DNA of 42,650 nt from Xenococcaceae cyanobacterium MO_234.B1 (GTDB taxonomy: Bacteria > Cyanobacteriota > Cyanobacteriia > Cyanobacteriales > Xenococcaceae), in assembly GCA_030064915.1 (NCBI GenBank), contig JASJEK010000003.1, positions 1-42,650 on the forward strand, read 5' to 3'. Of the stretch, positions 26,579 through 34,272 are shown piece after piece (position 1 is the stretch's first letter; every line of letters starts with the position of its first letter). Made by a program: the position numbers and the translations under genes. The notes below the pieces were generated by a model. It made no database searches and had not been told where the DNA came from. It saw only the letters and a list, made by a program, of their open reading frames with translations.

Positions 26579-27115
26579 TCAATGAGTGATGCTAATAATC
26601 CAAGTCCCCACATATTCGCGAATGGGCAAATCTCCAGCAGGTAGAACGTCGCAATGGAAATAATAAGTACCCATATCAGGATTTTTGACATTAGAAAAAA
26701 CTAACTCGACTTTTTTACTTTCTCTAAGAGGTTCTTCTAGGTCGATTTCAATGACTTGACTTTCCTTGTCCCAAAATACTTCTCGTATAGGTAAAGATTC
26801 TTTATCAACTCGAACTTCAACTTTGTCCACATCGAATTTCCCATCGAAGTATTCAGGATATTTAATAAAAAACCTAGCTGCACCCCGAATTAATTTTTTC
26901 CCTGAAATTCGCAGACGATAGCGATCGCGACCCTTTCTCCTTCCATAAAAATCTAAGCGGTAGTTTAGGATATTTTCTCGCTCAATACCACCAAAGATGG
27001 TTAAACCTCCTTGTGCATAACTGATTAGGGGAATACTGCTAACTATACAGCCAGAGATGGCTAGAGTGGTAAAAAAACGTTTCCAAGAACTAGGACGATT
27101 TAACAGATTTAACAT
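26579..27115 (-). CDS. DUF2808 secreted protein
   Basis: 178-aa leftward protein with a signal peptide (RFFTTLAISGCIVSSIPLISYA, cleavage before QGG). It matches cyanobacterial DUF2808: AARFFIKYPEYFDGKFD, VRVDKESLPIREVFWDKES and VELVFSNVKNPDMGTYYF. It has the basic-rich region YGRRKGRDRYRLRISG. Function is unknown, probably periplasmic or surface-associated. It lies just upstream of the rpmH cluster on the same strand, with a 70-bp gap that could contain the rpmH promoter. Confidence 0.88.
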   Translation of the reverse strand: MLNLLNRPSSWKRFFTTLAISGCIVSSIPLISYAQGGLTIFGGIERENILNYRLDFYGRRKGRDRYRLRISGKKLIRGAARFFIKYPEYFDGKFDVDKVEVRVDKESLPIREVFWDKESQVIEIDLEEPLRESKKVELVFSNVKNPDMGTYYFHCDVLPAGDLPIREYVGTWIISITH

Positions 27116-27198
27116 AAGATCTCACACCTTTAGTTGTGAATTAATATTTTAAGTTATTGTAATTAAACTTTACTTTTCTCTAACTTTAGCAAAGTTTG

Positions 27199-27268
27199 TT
27201 TTTGTTAAGACGTTTTTGTTAAGACGTTTTTGTTAAGACGTTATTGTTAAGACGTTATTGTTAAGACG
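27199..27268 (+). repeat. 14-bp tandem repeat, five copies
   Basis: Three copies of tttttgttaagacg then two of ttattgttaagacg, upstream of the DUF2808 gene (which reads leftward). It is non-coding. Copy number is likely variable between strains. No CRISPR-like spacers are present. Confidence 0.92.
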
Positions 27269-27412
27269 TTAGACGATGCAAAAAGTGCCATATTTTCATA
27301 TTTCAGGCTTAAGATATAAGAGTTAAATTCTACGAATAACTAAATGTTATACAGGGTGAAATAAATATTTGCTAACCTCCCTCCCTATATACATAACAAA
27401 TTACATAGCAAA

Positions 27413-27880
27413 TTATGAGACGTTTATCTTTCTCAAATTTAGAATATGGGTACATTCTGGCCTCTGATAACTCCGCCTGAAACCTTGAGCCAAATAAAAT
27501 TTATCTGCCTCGGAATTAGTGGTTCTTAAATTCAGCACATCAAAGTGCTGTTGGGCTTGCTGAATAATCTGTTTTATCAGTTGAGTTCCAATACCTTGTC
27601 TTCTTTTTGACGATAATACATACAAATGGCGCACACGGCCTAATCCCGAAACAGGATGATAAGGATCGAGGTTTAAACCACACAAGCCAACCAGCTTATC
27701 GTCATCTCTTGCCCCAAGGAGGATTTCACCTTCTCGGTTAAAACAATTTGTGCCAGAAATCCAGTCGTCAACGAGACGCTGAATTAAGAAAATACCTTGA
27801 TTTTTGCTGTCTTCAATCAAGGGTTGAAGTTCAATAAAATCAAAATGAAGTTGCTCAATTCTTTTTATTTTGATAACCAT
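27413..27880 (-). CDS. GNAT acetyltransferase
   Basis: 155-aa leftward protein. The acetyl-CoA loop is RRQGIGTQLIKQII after the strand VRHLYVL; the strand KLVGLCGLNLD precedes it, and the C-terminal VLNLRTTNSEADKFYLAQGF is the usual catalytic-domain end of GNATs. The substrate is unknown. It stands alone between the 14-bp repeats and the decayed GMC region. Distinct from the other two GNAT genes in this window. Confidence 0.9.
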   Translation of the reverse strand: MVIKIKRIEQLHFDFIELQPLIEDSKNQGIFLIQRLVDDWISGTNCFNREGEILLGARDDDKLVGLCGLNLDPYHPVSGLGRVRHLYVLSSKRRQGIGTQLIKQIIQQAQQHFDVLNLRTTNSEADKFYLAQGFRRSYQRPECTHILNLRKINVS

Positions 27881-28020
27881 TTAACCCTCTACATAAATAG
27901 TAGTGCAAAATTAAATTCAAAGTATGAAGGAAGGTAATAGGTAATAGGCAGAAGAATCAACAAGGTGTAATTAATTATGCATATAGCCCTACAAATTTAG
28001 GTTAGGACAAATCAAATTCT

Positions 28021-28048
28021 GTAAGGGCTTTTCGCGAAAAGCCCCTAC
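28021..28048. repeat. Near-perfect 28-bp palindrome
   Basis: GGGCTTTTCGCGAAAAGCCC (20 bp, perfect) with matching flanks that extend to 28 bp with one mismatched pair. It is a strong cruciform or hairpin, lying upstream of the leftward GNAT gene at 27413 and 265 bp before the GMC remnant's stop side. It resembles common cyanobacterial palindromes that end in cctac. Confidence 0.85.
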
Positions 28049-28086
28049 TTTAAATCCTATGTCTTAACCTTCTGACGTATTGCTAT

Positions 28087-28254
28087 CTGACTTTTCCCGT
28101 TAAGTCTGAAAACAACGAGAGAGTAAGCTTTTCAAGGTCTCACCAGTTGTCAATAAGTCTAGTTTAATGACAATTATTTACGTAGCAATAAGGCTTTGAG
28201 ATAGAGGTAAACAAAGCGATCGCTCAATTGAAAAGATAACGGGAAAAGTCAGCC
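28087..28254. mobile_element. MITE-like element with 16-bp inverted ends
   Basis: Left end ctgacttttcccgtta (28087-28102) is the exact reverse complement of the right end taacgggaaaagtcag (28239-28254). The 168-bp unit has no coding capacity and an internal HIP1 site. No transposase in the window has matching ends. It abuts the GMC remnant, whose stop is 32 bp away. Confidence 0.65.
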
Positions 28255-28285
28255 CTAGCATAGGTGTGAAGTGCTGTTGACTCCT

Positions 28286-28696
28286 CTAGCCCAAATGTTG
28301 TGATAGGCGCAAGGCTAAACCGCCGAGGGTGCGGACAGGATTTGCGGCAGTACTAATGGGCATCACTGACATATCGCAAACATAAAGACCAGCACTTCCG
28401 CGTACTTTGAGATTTTCATCTAGAACGGAATTTGCATTGAAACTGCTCTTGCGATCGAACTTCCAGGGCATTCTCAGAGTACCGCAAGCATGATGTACAG
28501 TACCCCAGCCAAAAGGTGGTTGTTCCCCAGGTTTGTTACCGTAATTAGCTGTAATAATATCTAAATCTTTAAACTTCTTGAAAATGCGATCTCTGGTACT
28601 GTTGAGTAAATTGAAAAACTCCTGTTCGGATTTACTCCAACCTGCTAAAGCTGGAAAGCTTACAAAGCGAATACTGCTGCTGGATTTTTGAAAGGA
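28286..28696 (-). pseudogene. GMC-family oxidoreductase, 3' remnant only
   Basis: About 136 codons remain open on the minus strand before a TAG at 28697-28699. The remnant reads SIRFVSFPALAGWSKSEQEF, then FGWGTVHHACGTLRMPWKFD and GSAGLYVCDMSVMPIST followed by AANPVRTLGGLALRLSQHLG. The catalytic His pair (HH..GT.RM) and the Asn of AANP are those of GMC oxidoreductases (FAD-dependent alcohol or sugar oxidoreductases). The N-terminal FAD-binding GxGxxG part is absent, and no continuation is seen upstream. Truncation by rearrangement in a region rich in inverted repeats is the simplest reading. Confidence 0.85.
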
Positions 28697-29048
28697 CTAC
28701 GATTGGCTTTAATTTGGAGCAAAAAACATATCAGGAGAAAACGCACTTTAAATAAGATGCGAAAATTATATTGAGCCGATACTAATTTTGTCTATGTACT
28801 TATTGTGCAGACGAGGAGAGCGTAAGGCTGAGAACACCATTAGATCGAAAAAGCGGGGGGGCAGAATTTTAAAGGGCTGAAATTTCATGAATGACTAGGC
28901 ATCGCATTTTTTCAACGACAATGAGGGTTTAATCTAATGGGTGAACCAGCAATCTTTAAAATGTTTTCATTATTAGTCTTCCAAGTCGTATACAGAAGCT
29001 ATTGCTGAATTTGATCGCTTGAAAAATAAATAGGCGAAGAATTTCCAG

Positions 29049-29147
29049 AATTATAGTCATTTCAATTAAGTTTGAGACAAAGCATTCTTCCTATGACAAG
29101 TCTTTGAAGAAAAAAGTGTTTCATTTTTATTTGAAATGACTATAATT
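29049..29147. mobile_element. 99-bp MITE-like element with 17-bp inverted ends
   Basis: Ends aattatagtcatttcaa (29049-29065) and ttgaaatgactataatt (29131-29147) are exact reverse complements. An internal TTCTTC/GAAGAA pair is also seen. No coding capacity. The ends resemble those of non-autonomous elements related to IS630/Tc1-type transposons in cyanobacteria, a memory-based comparison. Confidence 0.65.
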
Positions 29148-29362
29148 GAGGAAACACCAAGGGTTGGACTTTGGACAAAATCAAGGGTACCAAACATCTG
29201 TCGTCAGAGCATCCAACCCCATCAAAAGCCTACATAGAAAGCGTTTTATCCGAATCAGAACATGGGGGATGGTTGCTGTAGGAATAACTTGGCAGAAGGC
29301 GTGAAAATAGTTTTTGCGTCAAACCTCAAGGTTATTCGTTAAGCAGAGCCTGAGGTAGCCTC

Positions 29363-29398
29363 AAACAACGTAAAATCGTTAAACAACGCAAAATCGTT
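29363..29398 (+). repeat. 18-bp direct repeat pair
   Basis: aaacaacgtaaaatcgtt then aaacaacgcaaaatcgtt, one base different. Confidence 0.85.
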
Positions 29399-29452
29399 TA
29401 ATTAGACCTTAAGTCAGGAGGTAATTTGTCCAAAGTGCAAAACTTTTCTACC

Positions 29453-29639
29453 TGTAAATTTTTCGTTGATGGGTAAGTTGATTTACGAGAACAGAAGTGA
29501 TTAACTACTTATCGCGATCTGCCGAAGGCAGCACTGCGTGGTCAGGCAAAGCCTGGCACTGCGCGATCGCCTTTATGACATCGATCTAGCCCAAAACGCT
29601 TGAAAATAAACAATCCCTCCTATCAACGAAAAATTTACA
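29453..29639. mobile_element. 187-bp inverted-repeat element containing a HIP1 palindrome
   Basis: The left arm begins tgtaaatttttcgttgat (29453) and the right arm ends atcaacgaaaaatttaca (29639); 20 of 21 positions pair. Inside (about 29513-29571) is a double palindrome between HIP1-like sites (gatctgccgaaggcagc; gtcaggcaaagcctggc; gcgcgatcgcc). It ends 155 bp before the methyltransferase start. Confidence 0.6.
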
Positions 29640-29793
29640 CCTGGAATAATTTTCGTTGTTTGGGTCTAAAATAGCTGGTATAACCTCATCCTGTTCTAAT
29701 TGCTTATAGCTGTACTGACCTTGTTCATTCTCGTTATCAGTATTTTCTAAATCATCGGCTATGGCAATCCACTCACCAGCTTTTAAATATACT

Positions 29794-30960
29794 ATGGAAA
29801 CAAATAATTCTCAAGCATTATACAAGATTGTTTTAAGAAATATTGCTGAGAGTCCGCAGTCTCGTATTACTTTTGCTGAGTACATGGATTTGGTTTTGTA
29901 TCATCCTGAGTATGGTTATTACAGTTCACTCGTTATAGATATTGGCAAGAAGGGGGATTTTTTCACTTCTGTGGCGTTAGGCAAAGATTTTGGGGAGTTA
30001 CTGGCAATTCAGTTACAAGAAATGTGGCAAAAGTTGGGCTATCCCAAGCTATTTACTGTGGTGGAAATGGGCGCAGGAAATGGTAATTTAGCAAGGGATA
30101 TCTTAAGTTATTGGGAAAGTAATAATCCTGAGATCATTGCTCATTTACAGTACATTATCGTAGAGAAATCATTATCATTAAAACATTTACAACAAGCAAC
30201 ATTACAACAGTTTGATGGTCAGATAGATATCAAATGGCAATCTTGGGAATATATCCTTGATGATTCTTTAGTTGGTTGTTGTTTTTCTAATGAGTTGATA
30301 GATGCTTTTCCTGTGCATCGGTTTGTGGTGAATGGGGATAGGTTACAAGAAATATATTTGACAGTAGAAAATGACTGTATAACAGAAATACAGGATGATA
30401 TTTCCACAGAAGATATCACTAAATACTTTGATTTAGTAGCAGTAGATTTTACTAATACAGAATATCCCCTAAACTATTGTACAGAAGTTAATCTTGCTGC
30501 TCTTGATTGGTTAAATACAGTCAGTAATAAATTAAATCAGGGATATATTTTAACTATTGATTATGGTTATCCTGCGGTTAAATATTATCATCCTCAAAGA
30601 AGTCAAGGAACTCTACAGTGTTATTATCAACATCGTCGTCATAACAATCCTTATGTAAATCTTGGTCAACAAGATATTACGGCTCATGTTGATTTTACTG
30701 CCTTAAAAAATCAAGGAAAACTCTGCAATTTAGACACTTTAGGTTTTACGAAACAGGGAATGTTTTTGATGGCTCTAGGAATTGGCGATCGCCTTAATGA
30801 ACTTTCTAGTGGCAAATATAATGTCATGGAAATTTTACAACGCCGTGATGCTCTTCATCAACTTATAGATCCTATAGGTTTGGGAGGATTTGGAGTCTTG
30901 ATTCAAGGGAAAAATTTAACTAAAGAGCAGTCTATTTTGCAAGGCTTAAGTATTAATTAA
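29794..30960 (+). CDS. MidA/NDUFAF7-family SAM-dependent methyltransferase
   Basis: 388 aa from ATG 29794; the frame is open to an ATG at 29761, but residues before METNNSQALYKIV do not match the family. Motifs: ITFAEYMDLVLYHPEYGYYSS at the start, KGDFFTSVALGKDFGELLA, the SAM site VVEMGAGNGNLARDIL, FSNELIDAFPVHRF and YILTIDYGYPAVKYYHP; all are diagnostic for MidA/NDUFAF7. In mitochondria the relative methylates an Arg of a complex I subunit (NDUFS2). In a cyanobacterium it may modify the NDH-1 homologue, an inference. The next gene follows after 17 nt. Confidence 0.92.
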   Translation: METNNSQALYKIVLRNIAESPQSRITFAEYMDLVLYHPEYGYYSSLVIDIGKKGDFFTSVALGKDFGELLAIQLQEMWQKLGYPKLFTVVEMGAGNGNLARDILSYWESNNPEIIAHLQYIIVEKSLSLKHLQQATLQQFDGQIDIKWQSWEYILDDSLVGCCFSNELIDAFPVHRFVVNGDRLQEIYLTVENDCITEIQDDISTEDITKYFDLVAVDFTNTEYPLNYCTEVNLAALDWLNTVSNKLNQGYILTIDYGYPAVKYYHPQRSQGTLQCYYQHRRHNNPYVNLGQQDITAHVDFTALKNQGKLCNLDTLGFTKQGMFLMALGIGDRLNELSSGKYNVMEILQRRDALHQLIDPIGLGGFGVLIQGKNLTKEQSILQGLSIN

Positions 30961-30977
30961 GTTACAGTGTAAATCCA

Positions 30978-31964
30978 ATGAAAAATATTTATTTACTCTT
31001 CGAGATTGTTCTAGCTTGCCTATCTTTCCTCTTTTACAAGGGAATAAAATTGATTATTGGCAACTTATTTACTATTTATCTTGCTGTTAATAAAAAGCAA
31101 GCTTCTCAATGGCGAGTTTTATCCCAAAAAACCTTACAATCTCCTTTAGTATTACCTGTATTGATGACTAAAGGACCTCGTTGGAATACTCATGCTATTA
31201 TTGGCACGCTAGGTCCTTTTAAGGTAAAGCAAGAAATTGCCATTGACCTAGAATCTGCTAATAACTCTGCTGCTTCTTGGATTGCTGTAGTTTATAGTTT
31301 TCCTGGCTATAAAACTATTACTAGCATCGAGTCTGATAAAATCAATTCTGATGGTAAATGGCATTGCATTAAACTACCTCCTGGCAAGTATTCTTTTGGT
31401 TTGAGGTATTATAATCGCCTAGACAAGATAGTATTTCCAGCAGTTAAAATAGACAATCAAGAATTTGTCTCTAATGTCCTAGTCCCATCAGATATCAATA
31501 ATTTTTACCATGACTTAATTAAAGCTAAGAATTGGTTTTACTTGAGCCTTCACTATTATATTTTTACGATTCTCAAGCTACGAAAGTATTTACCAGAATC
31601 ATTTGTCAGACGAGAATATTTACCCGTAGGTGCGCCTGATACTTTTTTTGTCTATAACTACTTAGAAGCAAGCCAAGCTTTATACATAAATTTTGCTCCA
31701 GAAGTCATTAACAATTACAATATTTACTTTACTCTGTATGACCGTTCTAGTTTACCTTTGAGCTGGTGTCAAATAGATACTACTCAATATGATTTACCAG
31801 CACCACAAAGTAAGGGTTATTATCTTTTAAGAATACGCCCTAAACCTTTATCTTCCACAAATAATTTAACTTTAGATTGGCAACTAGAGGAAGATAATGA
31901 TGAGATACAAAAGTTAAATTTGATTCAGCTTTCTGGCTCTTATCCTACAACAAAAGTTGATTAA
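30978..31964 (+). CDS. Conserved cyanobacterial protein, perhaps DUF6208
   Basis: 328-aa protein following the MidA gene by 17 nt, probably co-transcribed. It has an N-terminal membrane anchor (LLFEIVLACLSFLFYKGI, then LIIGNLFTIYLAV), followed by strand-rich segments (HAIIGTLGPFKVKQEIAID; SWIAVVYSFPGYKTI; KWHCIKLPPGKYSFGLRYY). A second hydrophobic stretch (NWFYLSLHYYIFTILKL) and a C-terminal strand set follow. I recall this pattern from a cyanobacterial DUF, possibly DUF6208, but I cannot confirm it. Its function is unknown. It overlaps the convergent Uma2 gene by 20 bp. Confidence 0.7.
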   Translation: MKNIYLLFEIVLACLSFLFYKGIKLIIGNLFTIYLAVNKKQASQWRVLSQKTLQSPLVLPVLMTKGPRWNTHAIIGTLGPFKVKQEIAIDLESANNSAASWIAVVYSFPGYKTITSIESDKINSDGKWHCIKLPPGKYSFGLRYYNRLDKIVFPAVKIDNQEFVSNVLVPSDINNFYHDLIKAKNWFYLSLHYYIFTILKLRKYLPESFVRREYLPVGAPDTFFVYNYLEASQALYINFAPEVINNYNIYFTLYDRSSLPLSWCQIDTTQYDLPAPQSKGYYLLRIRPKPLSSTNNLTLDWQLEEDNDEIQKLNLIQLSGSYPTTKVD

Positions 31965-32595
31965 ATTCTCTCAAAGCCACACTAGAACCTACTTCCCAAG
32001 CACGATTAACGTATTGGGGAATGGTTTGTTTAACTGGAAAATCAGGAAAAATATTACTATGATCTGTTGCTAAATAATTATTATCCTCAAAGCTATATAT
32101 ATTCAATTCACCTTTTTTATAAATCCAAACCTCAGGAATAGCTAAAGGAATATAGTCTTCAATACGAGTAAACGAAGTAACATCGATTTCTATCGCTAAA
32201 TCTGGGGGAGGATCGATGCTCATATCTAACTTACGCTTTCCCAATATTGCTTGATAATTGTCAATGTAAAAACAAGCATCAGGTTCTAATCCCGCTTCTT
32301 TCCCACGTCTTAAAGTTACAGGATGAAAACTTTGCCAGTCCCTTCCTCGATCGCGCAATAGTGCTTTAATCAAATCGGATATAACATCTATTTGATTACC
32401 ATGTTCTGATAGAGGACTCATTAAGAAAATATGATTATCTCGGAAACGAATACGGGGAATAGCGCGATCGCCTAATTGGGCTAAAATTTGTTCGTAATCC
32501 GCTAAAGTCCCAGGAAAATGTAACAACGTTCCAGGGGGGAGATCGATTTTGTCTGGAGTGATAGTAGGCAACATTGATTTGAAGTTAAGTTTCAA
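31945..32595 (-). CDS. Uma2-family (DUF820) PD-(D/E)XK nuclease-like protein
   Basis: 216-aa leftward protein without the coiled-coil tail of the 2178-2951 relative. Active-site layout: LEPDACFYID, then PDLAIEIDVTSF and a helix (YIPLAIPEVWIYKKGEL). The N-terminal part has the family lead (TLADYEQILAQLG, RIRFRDNHIFLMSPLSEHG). ATG at 32595 gives MKLNFKSMLPTI; an internal ATG eight residues later is also possible. It overlaps the C-terminal codons of the convergent upstream gene by 20 bp. Biological role unknown. Confidence 0.9.
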   Translation of the reverse strand: MKLNFKSMLPTITPDKIDLPPGTLLHFPGTLADYEQILAQLGDRAIPRIRFRDNHIFLMSPLSEHGNQIDVISDLIKALLRDRGRDWQSFHPVTLRRGKEAGLEPDACFYIDNYQAILGKRKLDMSIDPPPDLAIEIDVTSFTRIEDYIPLAIPEVWIYKKGELNIYSFEDNNYLATDHSNIFPDFPVKQTIPQYVNRAWEVGSSVALREFNQLLL

Positions 32596-32623
32596 TGTTC
32601 GAGAGTTATGCTATCCATCATAG

Positions 32624-32785
32624 TTGGTCTGGCTCACATTAACAGCGTCTCAAATTCAATCTCTTCAGTTGACTATTACTGAACACCTAACCGCTTTATT
32701 AACTCCAACAATTACATCTGGGTCGCGTTTTTTTCGAGAATTGGGACTCAGAGATTGGATAATATATATTCAAACCATAGTCTGA
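32624..32785 (+). CDS. Doubtful short ORF overlapping the carboxypeptidase start
   Basis: A 53-codon frame from TTG 32624, hydrophobic and helical (LTASQIQSLQLTITEHLTAL; TSGSRFFRELGLRDWI), ends in a TGA that overlaps the carboxypeptidase ATG as TGATG. That junction is typical of coupled genes, but the start is weak, no Shine-Dalgarno is clear and I know no relative. It may be the end of a lost gene. Confidence 0.25.
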   Translation: MVWLTLTASQIQSLQLTITEHLTALLTPTITSGSRFFRELGLRDWIIYIQTIV

Positions 32786-34272
32786 TGATTAAGAAAGTTA
32801 TTTTTCAAAAACCCATATTCTGGAGACTAGTCTTACTTATCTTTGCCATCAACTCTTTCATTCCCCCAGTAGCTAAAGCTAATCTAGAATCTGCTTCTGT
32901 TTGTAGCCAAGACTTATCTCTAGAAATTAACTCTATTATCGATCGCCCTGAGTTCAGTAAGTCCCGTTGGGGAATCTTGGTCCAAAATCTTAGTTCAGGA
33001 AAAACTCTTTACAGTCGCGATCGCGATAAGTATTTTGTTCCTGCTTCTAATGTCAAACTTTTTACTACCGCGTCTGCATTATTAGAGTTGGGGGAGGAGT
33101 TTCGGATTAAAACCCCCATTTACGCTACTGGGGAATTGCCCAATCTCACTACATTACAGATAAAAGGACAAGGAGATCCCACTATATCATCAGAAAACCT
33201 AAAGAATATAGTACAACAGTTGCAAGTATTAGGAATTAAACAGATAGAAAAGTTAATAATTGAAGATAGTTATTTCGACCAAAATCCCCTTAATCCTACT
33301 TGGGAATGGTCAGACATCTATTACTATTACGCTACTTCTGTTAACAGCATCATCTTAAATGAAAACACTTTCACTCTCACCCTATTACCTCAAAAGGTGG
33401 GAGAAACAGTAAAACTCAAATGGTCGGACGCGATCGCAGCTAGACAATGGAATATTCTCAATCATGGTGTAACTGCTGTTGCTGAAACTCCTTACAATAT
33501 AGAAATAACTGGAGTCTTAGGAAAACCAACTTTAAAAATTCAAGGAGAATTAGCCCAGGATAGTCAACCTGATGATTGGGATTTAGCAGTAGCAGATCCT
33601 GCTAACTATTTTTTAGAGACTTGGCGTCATTTATTGTCTCAAGCAGGAATTAAAGTCAATCAAGGAATAGTAATTAAGGAGGCTTTAACTATTCCCGAAG
33701 CCAGAATTATTGTTACTATCTTTTCTACGCCTCTTAAAAATATACTCCAAGAAATCAACCAAGAAAGTAATAATCTCTACGCGGAAACCATAGCAAATAT
33801 TCTAGGTCGCCAACTCAACACTGAAACAGGAGTAGAAGCAATTAAACAAATTTTAGATCAGTTAGAAATTGACTCTAATAGTTATATCCTAGCAGACAGT
33901 TCTGGTCTATCTCGCCACAGTTTAGTTACTCCAGAAGTTTTAGTCACTCTCTTAAGTAAAATATCTCAAACTTCAGTAGCTAAGACTTATAAAGAATCTC
34001 TAGCTTTAGCAGGAGTTAGTGGAACTTTAAAATATCGTTTTGCCAATATTTCAGGTAATTTGTGGGGCAAAACAGGAACCCTATCGGGAGTTATTACTTT
34101 ATCTGGTTATCTTGAATTACCTAATGATGAAACTTTAGTATTGAGTATTTTAGTGAATAATTTTGACACTGATAAGAAGATAGTGCGTCAAGGAATAGAA
34201 GAGATAGTTGCATTACTATCAAATCATCGCCACAGATTGTGCCAAAATCGTAAAATAGAAAGTCAGCCCTGA
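32785..34272 (+). CDS. dacB: D-alanyl-D-alanine carboxypeptidase/endopeptidase, PBP4 type (S13)
   Basis: 495 aa from ATG 32785 (the frame is open to TTG 32755). Signal peptide: VLLIFAINSFIPPVAKA, cleavage before NLES. Peptidase S13 motifs: the catalytic Ser in PASNVKLFTTAS (S-x-x-K), the second motif in QESNNLYAE (S-x-N) and the third in LWGKTGTLSG (K-T-G). It trims or opens peptidoglycan cross-links in the periplasm. The long insert between motifs 1 and 2 is typical of class C PBP4. Its 3' end overlaps the convergent FHA-domain gene by 54 bp. Confidence 0.94.
   Translation: MIKKVIFQKPIFWRLVLLIFAINSFIPPVAKANLESASVCSQDLSLEINSIIDRPEFSKSRWGILVQNLSSGKTLYSRDRDKYFVPASNVKLFTTASALLELGEEFRIKTPIYATGELPNLTTLQIKGQGDPTISSENLKNIVQQLQVLGIKQIEKLIIEDSYFDQNPLNPTWEWSDIYYYYATSVNSIILNENTFTLTLLPQKVGETVKLKWSDAIAARQWNILNHGVTAVAETPYNIEITGVLGKPTLKIQGELAQDSQPDDWDLAVADPANYFLETWRHLLSQAGIKVNQGIVIKEALTIPEARIIVTIFSTPLKNILQEINQESNNLYAETIANILGRQLNTETGVEAIKQILDQLEIDSNSYILADSSGLSRHSLVTPEVLVTLLSKISQTSVAKTYKESLALAGVSGTLKYRFANISGNLWGKTGTLSGVITLSGYLELPNDETLVLSILVNNFDTDKKIVRQGIEEIVALLSNHRHRLCQNRKIESQP

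Larger units (their letters stand above)
28697..29793. other. 1.1-kb decayed region without genes
   Basis: No supported gene. It holds an inverted-repeat element (29049-29147), a hairpin GGGTTGGA/TCCAACCC (about 29161-29220), the imperfect pair gaataacttg/caaggttattc around 29282-29338, an 18-bp direct repeat pair (29363-29398) and a second inverted-repeat element (29453-29639). The density of such structures fits an eroded mobile-element landing site. Confidence 0.6.

Noticed and set aside
27199-27268. Possible CRISPR array
   Set aside because: The 14-bp units are directly adjacent with no spacers.
28087-28254. Functional terminator made by the inverted repeat
   Set aside because: The arms are 136 bp apart and lack a T-run, so a MITE-like element is the better reading.
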